Shown piece by piece: positions 26,601-37,205 of a stretch of DNA of 64,000 bases; the stretch's first letter is position 1, and each line of letters starts with the position of its first letter. The position numbers and the translations under genes were made by a program. Origin of the DNA: Vanilla planifolia (lineage: Eukaryota > Streptophyta > Magnoliopsida > Asparagales > Orchidaceae). A model generated the notes under the pieces. That model was not told the origin of the DNA. It ran no database searches and was given only the letters and a program-made list of their open reading frames with translations. Location: NCBI GenBank assembly GCA_023846275.1, contig JAIUJO010000071.1, forward strand, positions 1,231,498 to 1,295,497, written 5' to 3'.

Positions 26601-26940
26601 AGAAAAAAAAGTCATTGGTTGACTAGGACCATGCATTAGGAAAGGCCAAAGTTGGCATCATAACAAGGCTTCTCCTTATTTTCCCAAGAAAAACTTTAAT
26701 AGCAGAGTTATCTATGAAGTTTATTTTTGGGATTAGTTTAACATTTCAATTATTGTTTTTGTTAATTTGTTCAATTTATATAATCGAACGATGGTGACAA
26801 AATCTTCTTCTTCGTTTTACACATCGTTTAACGACAACACTGTCTAACGATCAGTTAAAAGGTCGTCTTTTTTTATTTTTTTTGTTTTATCTGATTTTAT
26901 CAAGATAAAAAACAAAGCGCTATATAATTCTAGTATGAAA
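26600..26940. other. Left-arm-specific segment containing a local inversion
   Basis: The right arm has nothing equivalent to most of this segment. Inside it, 'acatttcaattatt' followed by 'ttgttaatttgttcaattt' (about 26,741-26,779) is in the same orientation as 34,593-34,640, whereas everything around it is inverted between arms. A small inversion or a repair-type insertion is implied. The block also contains a less AT-rich stretch at 26,785-26,870. Confidence 0.6.
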
Positions 26941-27257
26941 AAAGGAAAATTTTAACAAATATTCAACATATTCATATTGTTAAAAAATAAGATATTTATA
27001 TTTTTTTTGAAATTAAAGTCATCCAAATTATGTTTTGTTATACCTTTTAACTTCTTTATATTTGACATCTATATAAAGTCAAATTTATGTAGATTAAGCC
27101 ATCAAATTGTATTCAATATTTATGTTATAGTTCTTACTCAAACAAATCGAGACTATTGGAATACTCCATGAGATCTAACGAAAACAATACTAAGTTCAAT
27201 AAAGTATTAGTGAATACTTAGGCTTTATTTTGTGATCATCATATTAAAAGGTGTAAC

Positions 27258-27620
27258 AATCTCCCTCCTGATGATTATAAAACTAAAGCTAAATGGAAGC
27301 AAAACATTAATGGAAAAATTAAATTATTTAATATTCAACATTATAGTATATAGCTTATGTGATAACACATATACTCCTCTTGAATTCTAGCCTGCCATCA
27401 CCCATAATTCTCACACTTAGTTCTCTACTTTTTTTTGCAATAATTCAATGGGGTTAATGTCACCTAAGCTTAATCTAAGTTTAATGAATACTTCAATAGT
27501 CAATGGCTCAGTGCTAATATCAACTAATTATGTAGATGATGGCACAAATCATAACTAAATTATTTTTTTATACATGCTCTCTAATAAAGTTATACCATAA
27601 TTCTATATGTTTTGTGCTTT
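27258..27620 (-). mobile_element. 3' end of a Ty1-copia polyprotein with polypurine tract and LTR start
   Basis: On the minus strand, 27,620 to 27,420 reads KHKTYRI, then after frame damage FIREHV, then VDISTEPLTIEVFIKLRLSL and GDINPIELL. This matches the C-terminal tail of Ty1-copia RNase H, whose usual pattern is TKHI...FIRE...ADI-TKPL...F--LR--LG. Several stops break it. About 150 bases downstream is a purine tract 'caggagggagat' (27,270-27,259, minus) immediately followed by 'tgttacac', the expected polypurine tract plus 3' LTR start at 27,258. The element is truncated upstream. Its LTR runs into the inner edge of the left arm. Confidence 0.75.
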
Positions 27621-27659
27621 ACCTGGTTGTCTGGTCTTCGTGAAAAAAGACAAATTGAG

Positions 27660-27750
27660 GGGATATGATTTTGAAAATATGAAAATATCAGACTCGAAAA
27701 ATATAAAAATATTGGATTTGGAAAATATAAAAATATTGGACTCGCGTTGA
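27660..27750 (+). repeat. Minisatellite, three imperfect ~28-bp units
   Basis: Units of the form 'gaaaatataaaaatattgga' followed by 't/ctcg' or 'ttg' repeat three times between about 27,672 and 27,745. Confidence 0.75.
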
Positions 27751-28020
27751 ACTTAAGTCAATTTAGGATTTGCTTGGAACATTCATCATGTGTGATGTGG
27801 TAGGTGAGTAGAAAAAGGACAAAAGAACGTTCTCCCATTCTTTCAGATGTGTTGAGCTCCACAAATTCTTGTACATTTGAAAAAAGACTTCTTTGTTTCA
27901 GCAATCACTTTTTCTTTGATCCATGTCAAAAAGGGTTTCATGTGCGACACATGTCTTGGGTGAGCTTTGCTTTTTTGATTTTTCTAGCCTTTTGTTCTTT
28001 TTTTTAAATTTCTACTTATG
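27750..28020. other. No recognisable feature
   Basis: Intermediate base composition. One 67-codon open frame (27,804-28,007, plus) shows no family signal. Confidence 0.5.
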
Positions 28021-31000
28021 AGCTACATTTGGAAAGGGAAACCAGATATGGGAATTCCCAACTCAGCTTACGCAATCAATGATTGTGAGAATTTTATTCA
28101 CCCAATGAACAATCCTTCTTGACATTATCCAATCCATTGAGAATCAAAGGAATTCGGCTAGAATTGGAATCCAATGAAATAGATTATCTAGTTCCCTAGA
28201 TTGTGCCCCAGTCGGCCCCTCCTCAAGAGAAGAGTCTGATATCATAGAAGCTATGACAGTGAGGTCTTTTGGCACGAGAAAGTTTCCCTTGTAGTGCCCC
28301 AAGCATTCGGTACATCAGTGTTGCTCTCGTAGTTCTATGAGAAACCATTACTGATCATAAAACCCAATATTCTTTGAATTACTATTTTGAGTCTGTGGAT
28401 GAGTGTTATTGGAGTAGTCGGTCTGGCTCTAAGGCCCGACTCGCATCGTTCAAACAATCGATGGTGGTGAAAGATGAATCCTTGTGTGTGCTTGATGGTA
28501 CTACAGGCCGACGTAAGCTGGAACTGTTGCATTCTCTTTTTGGTATAGACCTTAGACTTTAAAGGTGCTACTGGGGACGACGAATTTGGGGGGCCAGGCC
28601 ACCCTCTTGTTCGAGGCCCCTCGTAAGTAAAGAATCGGAGCAGAGGCTTTTCCATTCCATTTTTGATTGCCACGATATCCCCCCGATCGGGAAACCCGGA
28701 TGGGGATTTAGCTCAGGCAAGAAAAGCCCTGAAAGAGAACTGCAAGAAGGCCCGTCAGATCTGTCCAAATTCAAAGCTCGTATTTGCCCCCTCTGGAGAT
28801 TCTTCAAACTAGAGAAAGATTCAGATTGATTACATGTCTTTCCTTTCCTGGCAAAAAATCATCCGTTCTAGGTCTACATTTGTTCAAATAAAATGTTTAG
28901 CTAATTTTAAATTATAAAGGAAATCTAAATTTCAGAAAAAAAAATCAGAATCAGAAGATAAAATAAAAATAATAAAAACTAGATTGAACAGTCTTTCAAA
29001 AACCATGGGTAAGTAGCTAGTCCTAAGTCTAATTTCTCAACAATGAGATGCACAAAAATAGATTTGATTTTGGGGTTTTCTCGAGAAGCTAATTCATGAT
29101 TGAATTCGACTTTTGACCTGCCCCCGACAGCATAGTTTTATGCAAACTGGACATATGGGAGGCTCTTCAAATGAAAAGTGAGACTCTTTAGACAAGTTGT
29201 CCAATATTAGTTTTGAATAAATATTAGAATCTTTTTTTCTTCCTCACTTTTTCTTTTTTTTCTTATATCTCTTCTTGTATTTCTTGTAGGCTAATTTTAC
29301 GTAAATCTATTGAATTCGGAAATAATTGACGATGGATTTCTCAAGTAGCATTTTCTAAAATAGCATAAAAGTGATCTTTCCAAAATCAACCTTGAAAGGG
29401 GGAACATGATGACAATACGATCCCTCTTTCCTTTGGCAAACTAAAATGGAAAGTAGATTGTTGGAGATATTCTTGGGAATTATTTCTCTTATTTTTATTT
29501 TCAATTTTGAAAATATATTTATATTATTCTATTTATTATTGGAGGCTATCAATGATGGGTTGTTCCCATCATTGATTACCCAAACAAAGAGATGACAGAA
29601 GATCTAGTCAGTAGCACAGATGTAGAAGCTCGAATTGAAACTTGCTGGTCCCCACTCGATTGAGGGACCTCTCTGGGGATCTTGTTTCATTGTCTTATAC
29701 ATCTTGCCCGGTGAGCCTAGCAATGCTTCATGTCGAACCTAGTAATTCTCTAATATGAGTGATTACCTATCTCTTATTTGGGAACAAAAATGGATAGCAG
29801 TGACAATAGCATGATGGACCAAGAAATCTCCCGATCTTATTTTTAACAAAATCGAATTACTATTTTCATTCGAAAGTTTCAAATCTTCGAGATGATCATG
29901 ACAGCTAAAATGCAAGATTGGTCTCTACTACTGTCTAACTCGAGAAAGCTCTGCCAGAACCTTCTAACAGGATTGATCATTGATTTATGAACCAACCCCG
30001 AGCAATCTTAGTTGTCAGTGGGGGCTCGGTCGGTTCGCTAGTATTTGTTTAGGGCCTGACCTGGTTGACGCAATTATTATATTGAACTTATTGGTGAACT
30101 TCGATCATCTGGAGGTTCCTAGAGTCAGAGAGTGACGTGAAAATGGAAAAGTAGACTTTCCACATCATCATATGAAACCTACAAATCACATATATATAAA
30201 AAAGTAGCACTAATTTTGGTAAGAACCAAGACTCTAGATTGGATATAATGTCATAATTTAATGCTTTTCTTCTCAGCCTCAATCAAGCGTAAGGAACATC
30301 TTCAACAGGGGTCAACTCGAAATGAAGTTATGTTTTTTTGAAGCATTCAAAGGAAAACCTTCTTTGTGTTAAAAAGAGGGGGTGTACTTTTTTTGAAGTT
30401 ATGTTTTTTTTTCCTCGATTATGAAATTGTAAAAGAGAGTGGATAAGGAGACATTGAAATCGATGATTGAGTCATATGATCTTGACTCAATCCTCCCTGT
30501 TTCAGCTCAAATCAGGGTGATTGGATGAAAATGGAAAATTCTATTCCGTCTGATAGATCACCAACGTCGAATGCTTTAAGCATAGCCTCCTCGATGACCG
30601 ACAATAATGTATAGGAATAAGGAATACAGGAAAAGATTTGGAAAAATTTGATTGAAATTAAAATAGATAATTTATTCCTTTTCTTTATATAAATCGAGGC
30701 GTCAGCAACTGACAGACAAAAGGCCTAAAAGCTAACAGAAAAAGAGAACTAAACTTATGGCCTCTTTTCATAAACCAGGCATTCTTCTTATGTTATAAGG
30801 ATCTCCTTAGTGATTCTTTCCTTTTCAGACCAACAAAATCTCTTTTTGTTTTTGTTCTTGTTATTGTTATGGTAATGCACGTAGTGAAGAAAGGGATGGA
30901 AAGTAGATTTCCAAAGAAGTTGTCTTTTTTATTTCTAAAAGTCAAGCGAGTCTCTTTGACCCAATGCTTTATTTTTATCCTAGTTAAGTCAGAATCACTC

Positions 31001-31930
31001 AGTGAGAAAATTTAAGAAATTAAAGAAAAAGAAATGAAGAAATTAAAGAAAAAATGTGAAGAAAGAAAAAGAAGATTTTGATATTTATTCAAGAAGAACC
31101 ACCCTTGTGATAATGTATAAAGATACTGAGGAGAAGTCGCCTATTACACGGCTCAAAAACTCTGTATGGGGTGGGTGGGGATACCAATTCTTCGTCGACG
31201 GTGCAACGAGCACAGGGGGCCTGGGTTTGCTGCGTGAACTTCCTATGGATTTCCAAATGGAACCCAGCTCAGCTCCGTCGAGCATGATGGATGTGAGTCG
31301 ACAGCAAAGCCATCGTGCCTGAGCACTATGGTTGATCAGCTGGAGTTTGCTGGTTGCATGCCTGCTTCAATCAAATCAATCATCTTTCTTTCCTTTCGTG
31401 AGAACGAAAACTTCATCACGTGTTTCGTATTCCACTTTCTATTTTTATAAAATGGTTTTCTTTTGTGTCAGTTTTAATTTGAGATATGTTCGGGTCCGAG
31501 AATCCTTATCCACCTTGTTTCGTTTTGTTTTTTGGGTCCTTCTCCAAAGTTTCTTCAAACAAAAGATGAAGAATTGGTTTTTTTATGTGGAAACCAATTT
31601 CTTTGACTAGTTTATGGAAAATGGAAAAAGATTGTGGCCGCTCTCGTAGTTCTCCTTTCTGAGTGCGATTTCTATGTTATGTATGGCCGTGCAAAAAAAA
31701 CCCATGGTCGAAGTCCCAGCGGTGTAATAAGCATCACCTATATTTGATTCGCCTACTTACAATGCGATACGACTAGATGTAAACAAGAAGCAAGCGTTGT
31801 AAGTTGATCTATGTTTGGAAACTCGGGATCACTTCGACTCTTACAGCTTTCATGAGTGCCTCTTTTCACCGCTTCATTTTCATGGTCATTGCTAACCATG
31901 TTGCTCAATATTTCGTGCTCTTGCTATAGT
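28020..31930. other. Organelle-like DNA insertion (probably mitochondrial, NUMT-type)
   Basis: G+C is visibly higher than in the flanks, low-complexity AT runs are rare, and the text resembles intergenic organellar DNA of plants: long stretches without TEs and open frames in overlapping frames, for example at 28,335-28,807 (minus) and 31,056-31,322 (plus). I could not match a named organellar gene, rRNA or tRNA, so the compartment is uncertain; plastid intergenic DNA is the alternative. It ends close to the 3' side of the cyclin pseudogene (about 31,930-32,050). It is present once, only in the spacer. Confidence 0.5.
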
Positions 31931-32076
31931 TAAACGATCTTCTTCTTTACAGAGCTTCATCCATTGTTTTCTTTAAGATTATCTCTGTATACAAAAGACT
32001 CCTCTACATCAAAACTAAAAAGACCTCTCAAGTACTAGGATAACTTCAAAACCGCAGACACACATCTCTTATATGC

Positions 32077-33658
32077 TCATATTGAAGGATTGTTCAGCGT
32101 TCTCCTCTTTACTGCTGCACAACTCTGAGAATTTCACCCCAAACAAGCTGTGGTTTCAGCACTTGTATAGCTTCGGCATGTGACATCCAAAACACCTACT
32201 GGAGTTTGTGGTGCCTCAGAAACCAAAGAACTCCTCATCTCCACCAGTCGCATGTCTTGTATAACTTTGTAACATTTCATTACTTTGTAAATATACAGAA
32301 TGTAGTAGCTTACCTTCTACATGTAGGCACAATGGTTGAAGACTTTGTCTATAAACAGTTTGTTAGCATTACCAAGACAACTAGTGCATCAATAGTATCC
32401 ACCTCTGAAGGCTTGAATTTTATAAGACAATTTTCAGCATTGATGTTTAAATAAAAGGATTGCAAGAGCTCACTTTTGATTTCCAAATGATTCCATAACA
32501 ACAGAATAAAGCAAACGTACCTCTACATGTATTTAAAATGAGCTCATAACAAAGGTTGACTGTAGATTATTTTGGGGGACTGCCATTACTAAACTTATGG
32601 GCAAAGTAGTCCATAAAGGAGAAAGGTTTTACAGAATGAATTCTCCATTCAAGTGTGCTTAGTACCAAAAGCTCCATCCTTTGAATAGTCTTTACCTCAA
32701 ATACATACTTGGCATTGTTGATCTATATAATGCACCGAGTCAAATGTAGTAATTAGGAGAAAAAATAACATTCAAGAAGAAGGTTTGCCCGTAGATCAAT
32801 AGATAAGGGGACTTCAGCTTCCACCATCTTGGCAGCCAAAGATAGGCAGGCAACAGCTAGCAATTGGGTCATCCAAGCCTTCCCATTCTACAAAAACAAT
32901 TGAAATCGCTTTATTATTAAGGATTGAAAGAAGATAAATACTGGTTGCATTGAGACATTTGTGCAAGTATTAGGCATATATATCCCAAAAAACTCACATA
33001 GCATGGTTCTTACGTAGAGCTCATATGCAGAGAGGAAGCGATCTAGATAATTTACAGATAAGTAGGCACTCAGAGGTCCAAAGCTGTAATAGGCATGGAC
33101 CTGCAAATGTGCATCGCAAATAAATTGAATCAACCATAAAGGTGCCAAATAAAAGTGTTGAGAAGGGTAAAAGAAATCAAATAAAGTGAAATGTAGTTAC
33201 ATCTTTTACAAGAAGCAGATTGATACGAATTGAAAGGTAAATCATGTGCAGAATATGCTAACAAATACTAACATAGAAGAACTGTAAATGTCAAAGAAGA
33301 CAAAAATAATAAAAAAAGGGGGATAACGAAAAGAAGAGTCCACCTTCATAATCCAATCGACGGCATTCTTTCTTGCGGATATGTCCAAAGACCCTCTCAT
33401 CAACCGTTGGGCATATTCCTTTGTCGGAGTATGCTCAGATTCTTTCTTTAGCAATGCAAATAGGCATTCTTCGGAGTGCGATGAGCAAAGAAAGATGGAA
33501 TCTCAGAAAAAAGAGGACTTTCGCTCGCATATTTTTCCAAGCCCCTTCCATTGAGCTTTGCGATTGATGCCCAGCTCCTCGTCCTCATAAAAAAAGATGC
33601 TGCTGTTCTCCTCGATGCATAAAACGATGGAAGATGCGTAGTGGAAACTAACTCCCAT
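32077..33658 (-). pseudogene. Cyclin D (CYCD2/CYCD4-type) pseudogene with introns retained
   Basis: Six exons can be followed on the minus strand. Exon 1, 33,658-33,344, starts MGVSFHYASSIVLCIEENSS and ends KNAVDWIMK. Exon 2, 33,100-33,014 (87 nt), reads [20 protein letters not shown] then RFLSAYELY. Exon 3, 32,887-32,789 (99 nt), holds KAWMTQLLAVACLSLAAKM. Exon 4, 32,722-32,521, holds AKYVFEVKTIQRMELLVL. Exon 5 is about 32,434-32,314 (KFKPSEV). Exon 6, 32,282-32,077, ends AVKRRTLNNPSI. Exon sizes and splice positions fit plant CYCD genes. The retinoblastoma-binding LxCxE motif appears as VLCIE. Damage: in-frame stops at 33,505-33,503, 32,569-32,567, 32,351-32,349 and 32,136-32,134, a frameshift in exon 5, a GC donor for intron 3, no visible acceptor for exon 5, and an impossible 31-nt last intron. 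It is therefore a duplicated, not retroposed, dead gene. In a living gene the product would activate CDKA at G1/S in the nucleus. Confidence 0.93.
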
Positions 33659-33834
33659 TATAGTTGTATTGGAGATACAACAGGCATTACTTTCCTTACG
33701 GATGGAGATGTGCTCTCTTCTCCTTCTACCGCGGGGACTTCCCCTGTCATTGATGAGCCCAGAGGCAGAGCTTTCCCATTTTGTGTAGGCTCTCTGGAGA
33801 AATGGTGGAGGGGAAGAGAAGAAGGAAGAATAGT

Positions 33835-33940
33835 GATGGACAGGATAATGACTACTGCATATATGGAAGAAGAAGAGTTGCTGAAGTGATGGACAGGATA
33901 AAGGCTGCTGCATATATGGAAGAAGAAGAGTTGTTGAAGT
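33835..33940 (+). repeat. Tandem 53-bp duplication upstream of the cyclin pseudogene
   Basis: Two copies, each starting 'gatggacaggataa' and ending 'gaagagttg-tgaagt', at 33,835-33,887 and 33,888-33,940, with a few differences. It lies 180 bases upstream of the cyclin start codon, in what was its leader or promoter. Confidence 0.85.
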
Positions 33941-34465
33941 GATGGATGTTGAAGCTTTAGTGTGACTGAGGAGGGTGGAAAAAGAGGTGTCTTTTGTTAG
34001 AGGGATATTTAGTTAGGCCTTAAAGAGAATGATGAGTTTATTATTTGATTATGGAAATATAATTACGCAAATCATGTAGATTTTAAATAAACTTTATAGT
34101 GTTACTATAAAATTCTTTAGTATCTAAACTTGGACTATTGTTTGGATAATTTGTGTCACATGAGATTTAATTGAATTAGTCTTTAAAAACAAATAAATAG
34201 TCATATATATAATGTTACTCTTTATGTCTAACAATTTTATTTGATCATAAAAAATGTTTAAATTTAGATTTGTGTGACTATGTACAACTTTGACCATTAA
34301 CCTTTGATTCAAACAAACTTAAAATTGAGTTTGGATTAAATATTGGTTGGTTTAATACTATTATCTTAGATTATCATATAATATTATTTAATAGTATAAA
34401 TTATTTTTTCAATTTACTAGAAATTATAAACTCGCATGTAAAACATAGTAGATGTTACTTAAATT
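33940..34465. other. AT-rich sequence, no recognisable feature
   Basis: Runs from the upstream side of the cyclin pseudogene to the start of the right arm. It may include decayed promoter sequence. No element ends are visible. Confidence 0.5.
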
Positions 34466-35524
34466 TGAATTTATATAGATGTCAATTATAAAGAAGTCAA
34501 AAGGTATAACAAAACGTAATTTGGATGACTTGAAGTTAAAAAAAAATATAAATAACTTATTTTTTATCTATACTAATATGTTGAATATTTGTTAACATTT
34601 CAATTATTTTTTTTTGTTAATTTGTTCAATTTCCTTAATCAAACAATCTTCTATCATCATTTGCTTTATCTAATTTTACTTATCTATAAAATATTTTCTT
34701 TGAATAAGAATTTTTGGATAATTTTACATAAAATATTTGGTGCACTTTTTAAGTTTTGCTTATTGATATTGTTTAAATGGAAAGGTATTGAATTATAAAC
34801 ATAAATGAGGAATATAACCCACAAGTTAGATGTTACTTTTTTATGCTTTCAATTGAGCCAAAAAAAATTATTGTTGAAGAAGATTGCAGCAAAAAAATAT
34901 TTTATTTTTTTACAGTGGTCTTCTTTTTTTAATGACATAAATAATGAAGAATTAAAATCTTAGACTAGTTCTAACCCATAACTAAACTTATAAATAAATA
35001 TAGTATATTAGCCCAATCTTGATCCAAAATTATAATAAAATAGGATTTTTATACAATTTTATTTACTCTAACTAAATTTTGATTATATCAATTTCTTGTT
35101 GCATTACAAAAAAACTCCTCATTTGTATGCCTTAAATTCAAACAAAAGGTTGTCAAACAGATTAATAATATAGATACATTTATAAAATAAACGAGACATT
35201 GTTTCAATGAAATATAATTATGATGTCATCTATAAGGATAACATGTGTAAGCTCAAGATAAGCAAAGGAATATAGCTCTTTTTAGGGATAGATAACTCAT
35301 AAGTTTTAATATATCATTAGCAAAAAAAGAAAGAACATCTTTAGTAATATCTTTGTGCATATAAGAAGGTAAAAGATAAGGCACAAAATAACGTTCATTG
35401 TCTGGGATTTGTTCAATAAATGTACATAATATGAGAATATATAATAGCTATAGAGGTTTTGGGATGAGCTTTTTAGAAGATAAAAAATAATCATCTTAAC
35501 ATTAGTAGAGATAATAAGATTAGT

Positions 35525-37205
35525 TTGGGTGAGAATTAGGTTGGATTGTTGAAAGTAGTGACAATGATAATAGCCATAGGGTATAAGGATGAAGTAAAGT
35601 GATGACAAGGCTAGGTTTGAGAAAATAAATAGAAGAAGAACTAAGTTAGGTTTGAAGATGTTCAGAAAAAAATATACATGATATTTCTATAAAAAATAAG
35701 AAGTGCAAAATTATATTTAAAAGCTAATATTGATACCTTGCATAATATATTTATCTTTAATTATAAACTACATAAATATAATACATGTTTACAATTATAA
35801 TAAACTCTAACAAATTAATGATCATAAGAAAGTCATATTAAACATCAATGAGTGTAATATACACAAACGTATTGTTGGAAAGTTAGATAATAGACACACA
35901 CAATTTGTTAGAAAATCATGTTAATCATATTATATCACTAATAATAAACCGTCATATGCAAAACTATGATTTTAAATAGTTTATATCACAAACACGTTAA
36001 TGCAATATATGGATAATGATGTATACGCAGCTAAGCTCATACAATTTTTACGTCCCATAAAGCTTCGTTTCTTTATCTTGATTAGTATTTAAGAAAAAAA
36101 TTACTCAAGGTAAATTAAAACCTCATGGAATCATTATTGTTAGGTTTATATAAGCATAAGGCAATAGATACAAAATAAGCACGTTGTATATGAACAATCA
36201 AAATACTACAATAAAAATTAATATAATGTTAACAAAAGTTTCATATACAATATTGCACGAAGGAATGTCTTTAAACTTTTGAACATATAATGGTTATGCT
36301 ATAGAAGGTAAAACATATTAATGAATTTGTACTCCAAAAAAGTTCTTAATTTCTACAATAGATGTATGTAGATTAAGATCATTAAACCCCAATAATCAAC
36401 CCTACAAATCAACAAGTACAATGTCCTCCAAACCAATGCGTGTAAACGAAAATGTCCTCCAAACTCTTTCAAAACACTCTCAAATTAGTATTATAGCAAT
36501 CCTACAACCACAATGGCAATCTCCCATTGATACAACGTAAAAACAAAGGCAAAAAGTAACGAAATGTAGTGGACAAAAAGCACGATAATCAAGCCAACAT
36601 TGACTGCAATTTGGAAAACGCAAAGCAAACAAATCTATGATATAAATCTATTGTGAAAATGGTTTATAGCATTCTTTCCTCATGGTCAATCATGTTCTTA
36701 TCCATCATGTTTGCTCTCACTTTAGAAATGTCTAATAGAAGAATTGTTGCATGGCTTTACAATCCCCATTATTGTGAGGAAGACAATGCACAATGAAAGA
36801 AAGAGTAAGGAAAATGGCATGAGCAAGATGAAACCCATAACATAAATGCATATCGTGTTAGGGATTAAAGGGAGGTTTAGTAGGTTAATGTCAAAAGATT
36901 AGTTTAAAATTGCATTAAGGTTTGAGCGCTCTTTATAATGAATTCTTCAAATAGTTTTTATTTGATAATGATTTTTACAAATAAAGATGAGCTTTTGAAA
37001 ATTTTTTTCTTAAAAAAGTATTTTGTTAAATGCATTTTATGTGATAATAAAAATGAATTACAAAAATTTATTTAGTAAATTTTTTATATTTTGAGGCTAG
37101 AAAGGATAAAGTAAGTTCAAGAAATAATTGTCAAAAACAAAACTAATCTTTTAAGGGTATTCATTTCAATAAAGAAGAAGCAACAGGGACTTGTTTGATA
37201 ATATT
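35525..37205. mobile_element. Right-arm-only insertion (~1.7 kb), probable transposable element
   Basis: The left arm passes directly from one flank to the other near 25,700 ('taacatttaatttccc' next to 'acctaacaaatcttatt'). The right arm has about 1.68 kb in between. The insert is AT-rich with few open frames. No clear terminal repeats or target duplication were found; 'gtttgg' / 'gtttga' near the two ends is the best, weak, candidate. A purine tract on the minus strand near 36,515-36,530 recalls a copia polypurine tract but is unsupported. Deletion from the left arm is the alternative. Confidence 0.5.

Larger units (their letters stand above)
1..27085 (+). repeat. Left arm of a giant inverted repeat (inverted duplication)
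   Basis: Nearly all of this segment has a reverse-complement partner in 34,465-60,805. Anchors I matched by reading: 1-90 with about 60,720-60,805; 1,560-2,175 with 58,660-59,245; 7,032-7,270 with 53,570-53,800; 8,110-8,480 with 52,360-52,715; 15,770 with 46,960; 20,822-20,917 with 41,912-42,007; 23,100-24,350 with 38,540-39,670; 25,139-25,357 with 37,551-37,748; 26,100-26,250 with 34,975-35,105. Order is conserved throughout. The inner edge falls near 27,085, where similarity to the right arm stops. The outer edge is not reached: base 1 is still inside the match. Identity looks between about 88% and 99% by eye. The divergence and arm-specific insertions argue against a simple assembly palindrome. 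Confidence 0.93.
27086..34464. other. Spacer between the inverted arms (mosaic of relics)
   Basis: Unpaired centre of the inverted repeat, about 7.4 kb. From left to right it holds the start of a copia LTR with its polypurine tract and RNase H tail (27,086-27,620), a small minisatellite (27,660-27,750), about 250 bases with nothing recognisable, organelle-like DNA (28,020-31,930), a cyclin D pseudogene (32,077-33,658), a 53-bp tandem pair (33,835-33,940) and AT-rich sequence up to the right arm. Base composition is visibly higher in G+C than in the arms. Confidence 0.85.

Noticed and set aside
28335-28807. Overlapping open frames of 112 and 79 codons as genes
   Set aside because: They overlap on one strand, match no known gene and sit in organelle-like intergenic DNA.
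28020-31930. tRNA or rRNA genes in the organelle-like block
   Set aside because: I looked for T-loop 'ggttcgaatcc'-type signatures and rRNA-like conserved strings and found none convincing.
36505-36535. Copia polypurine tract and LTR start on the minus strand
   Set aside because: The purine tract is short and no RNase H tail is found on its upstream side.
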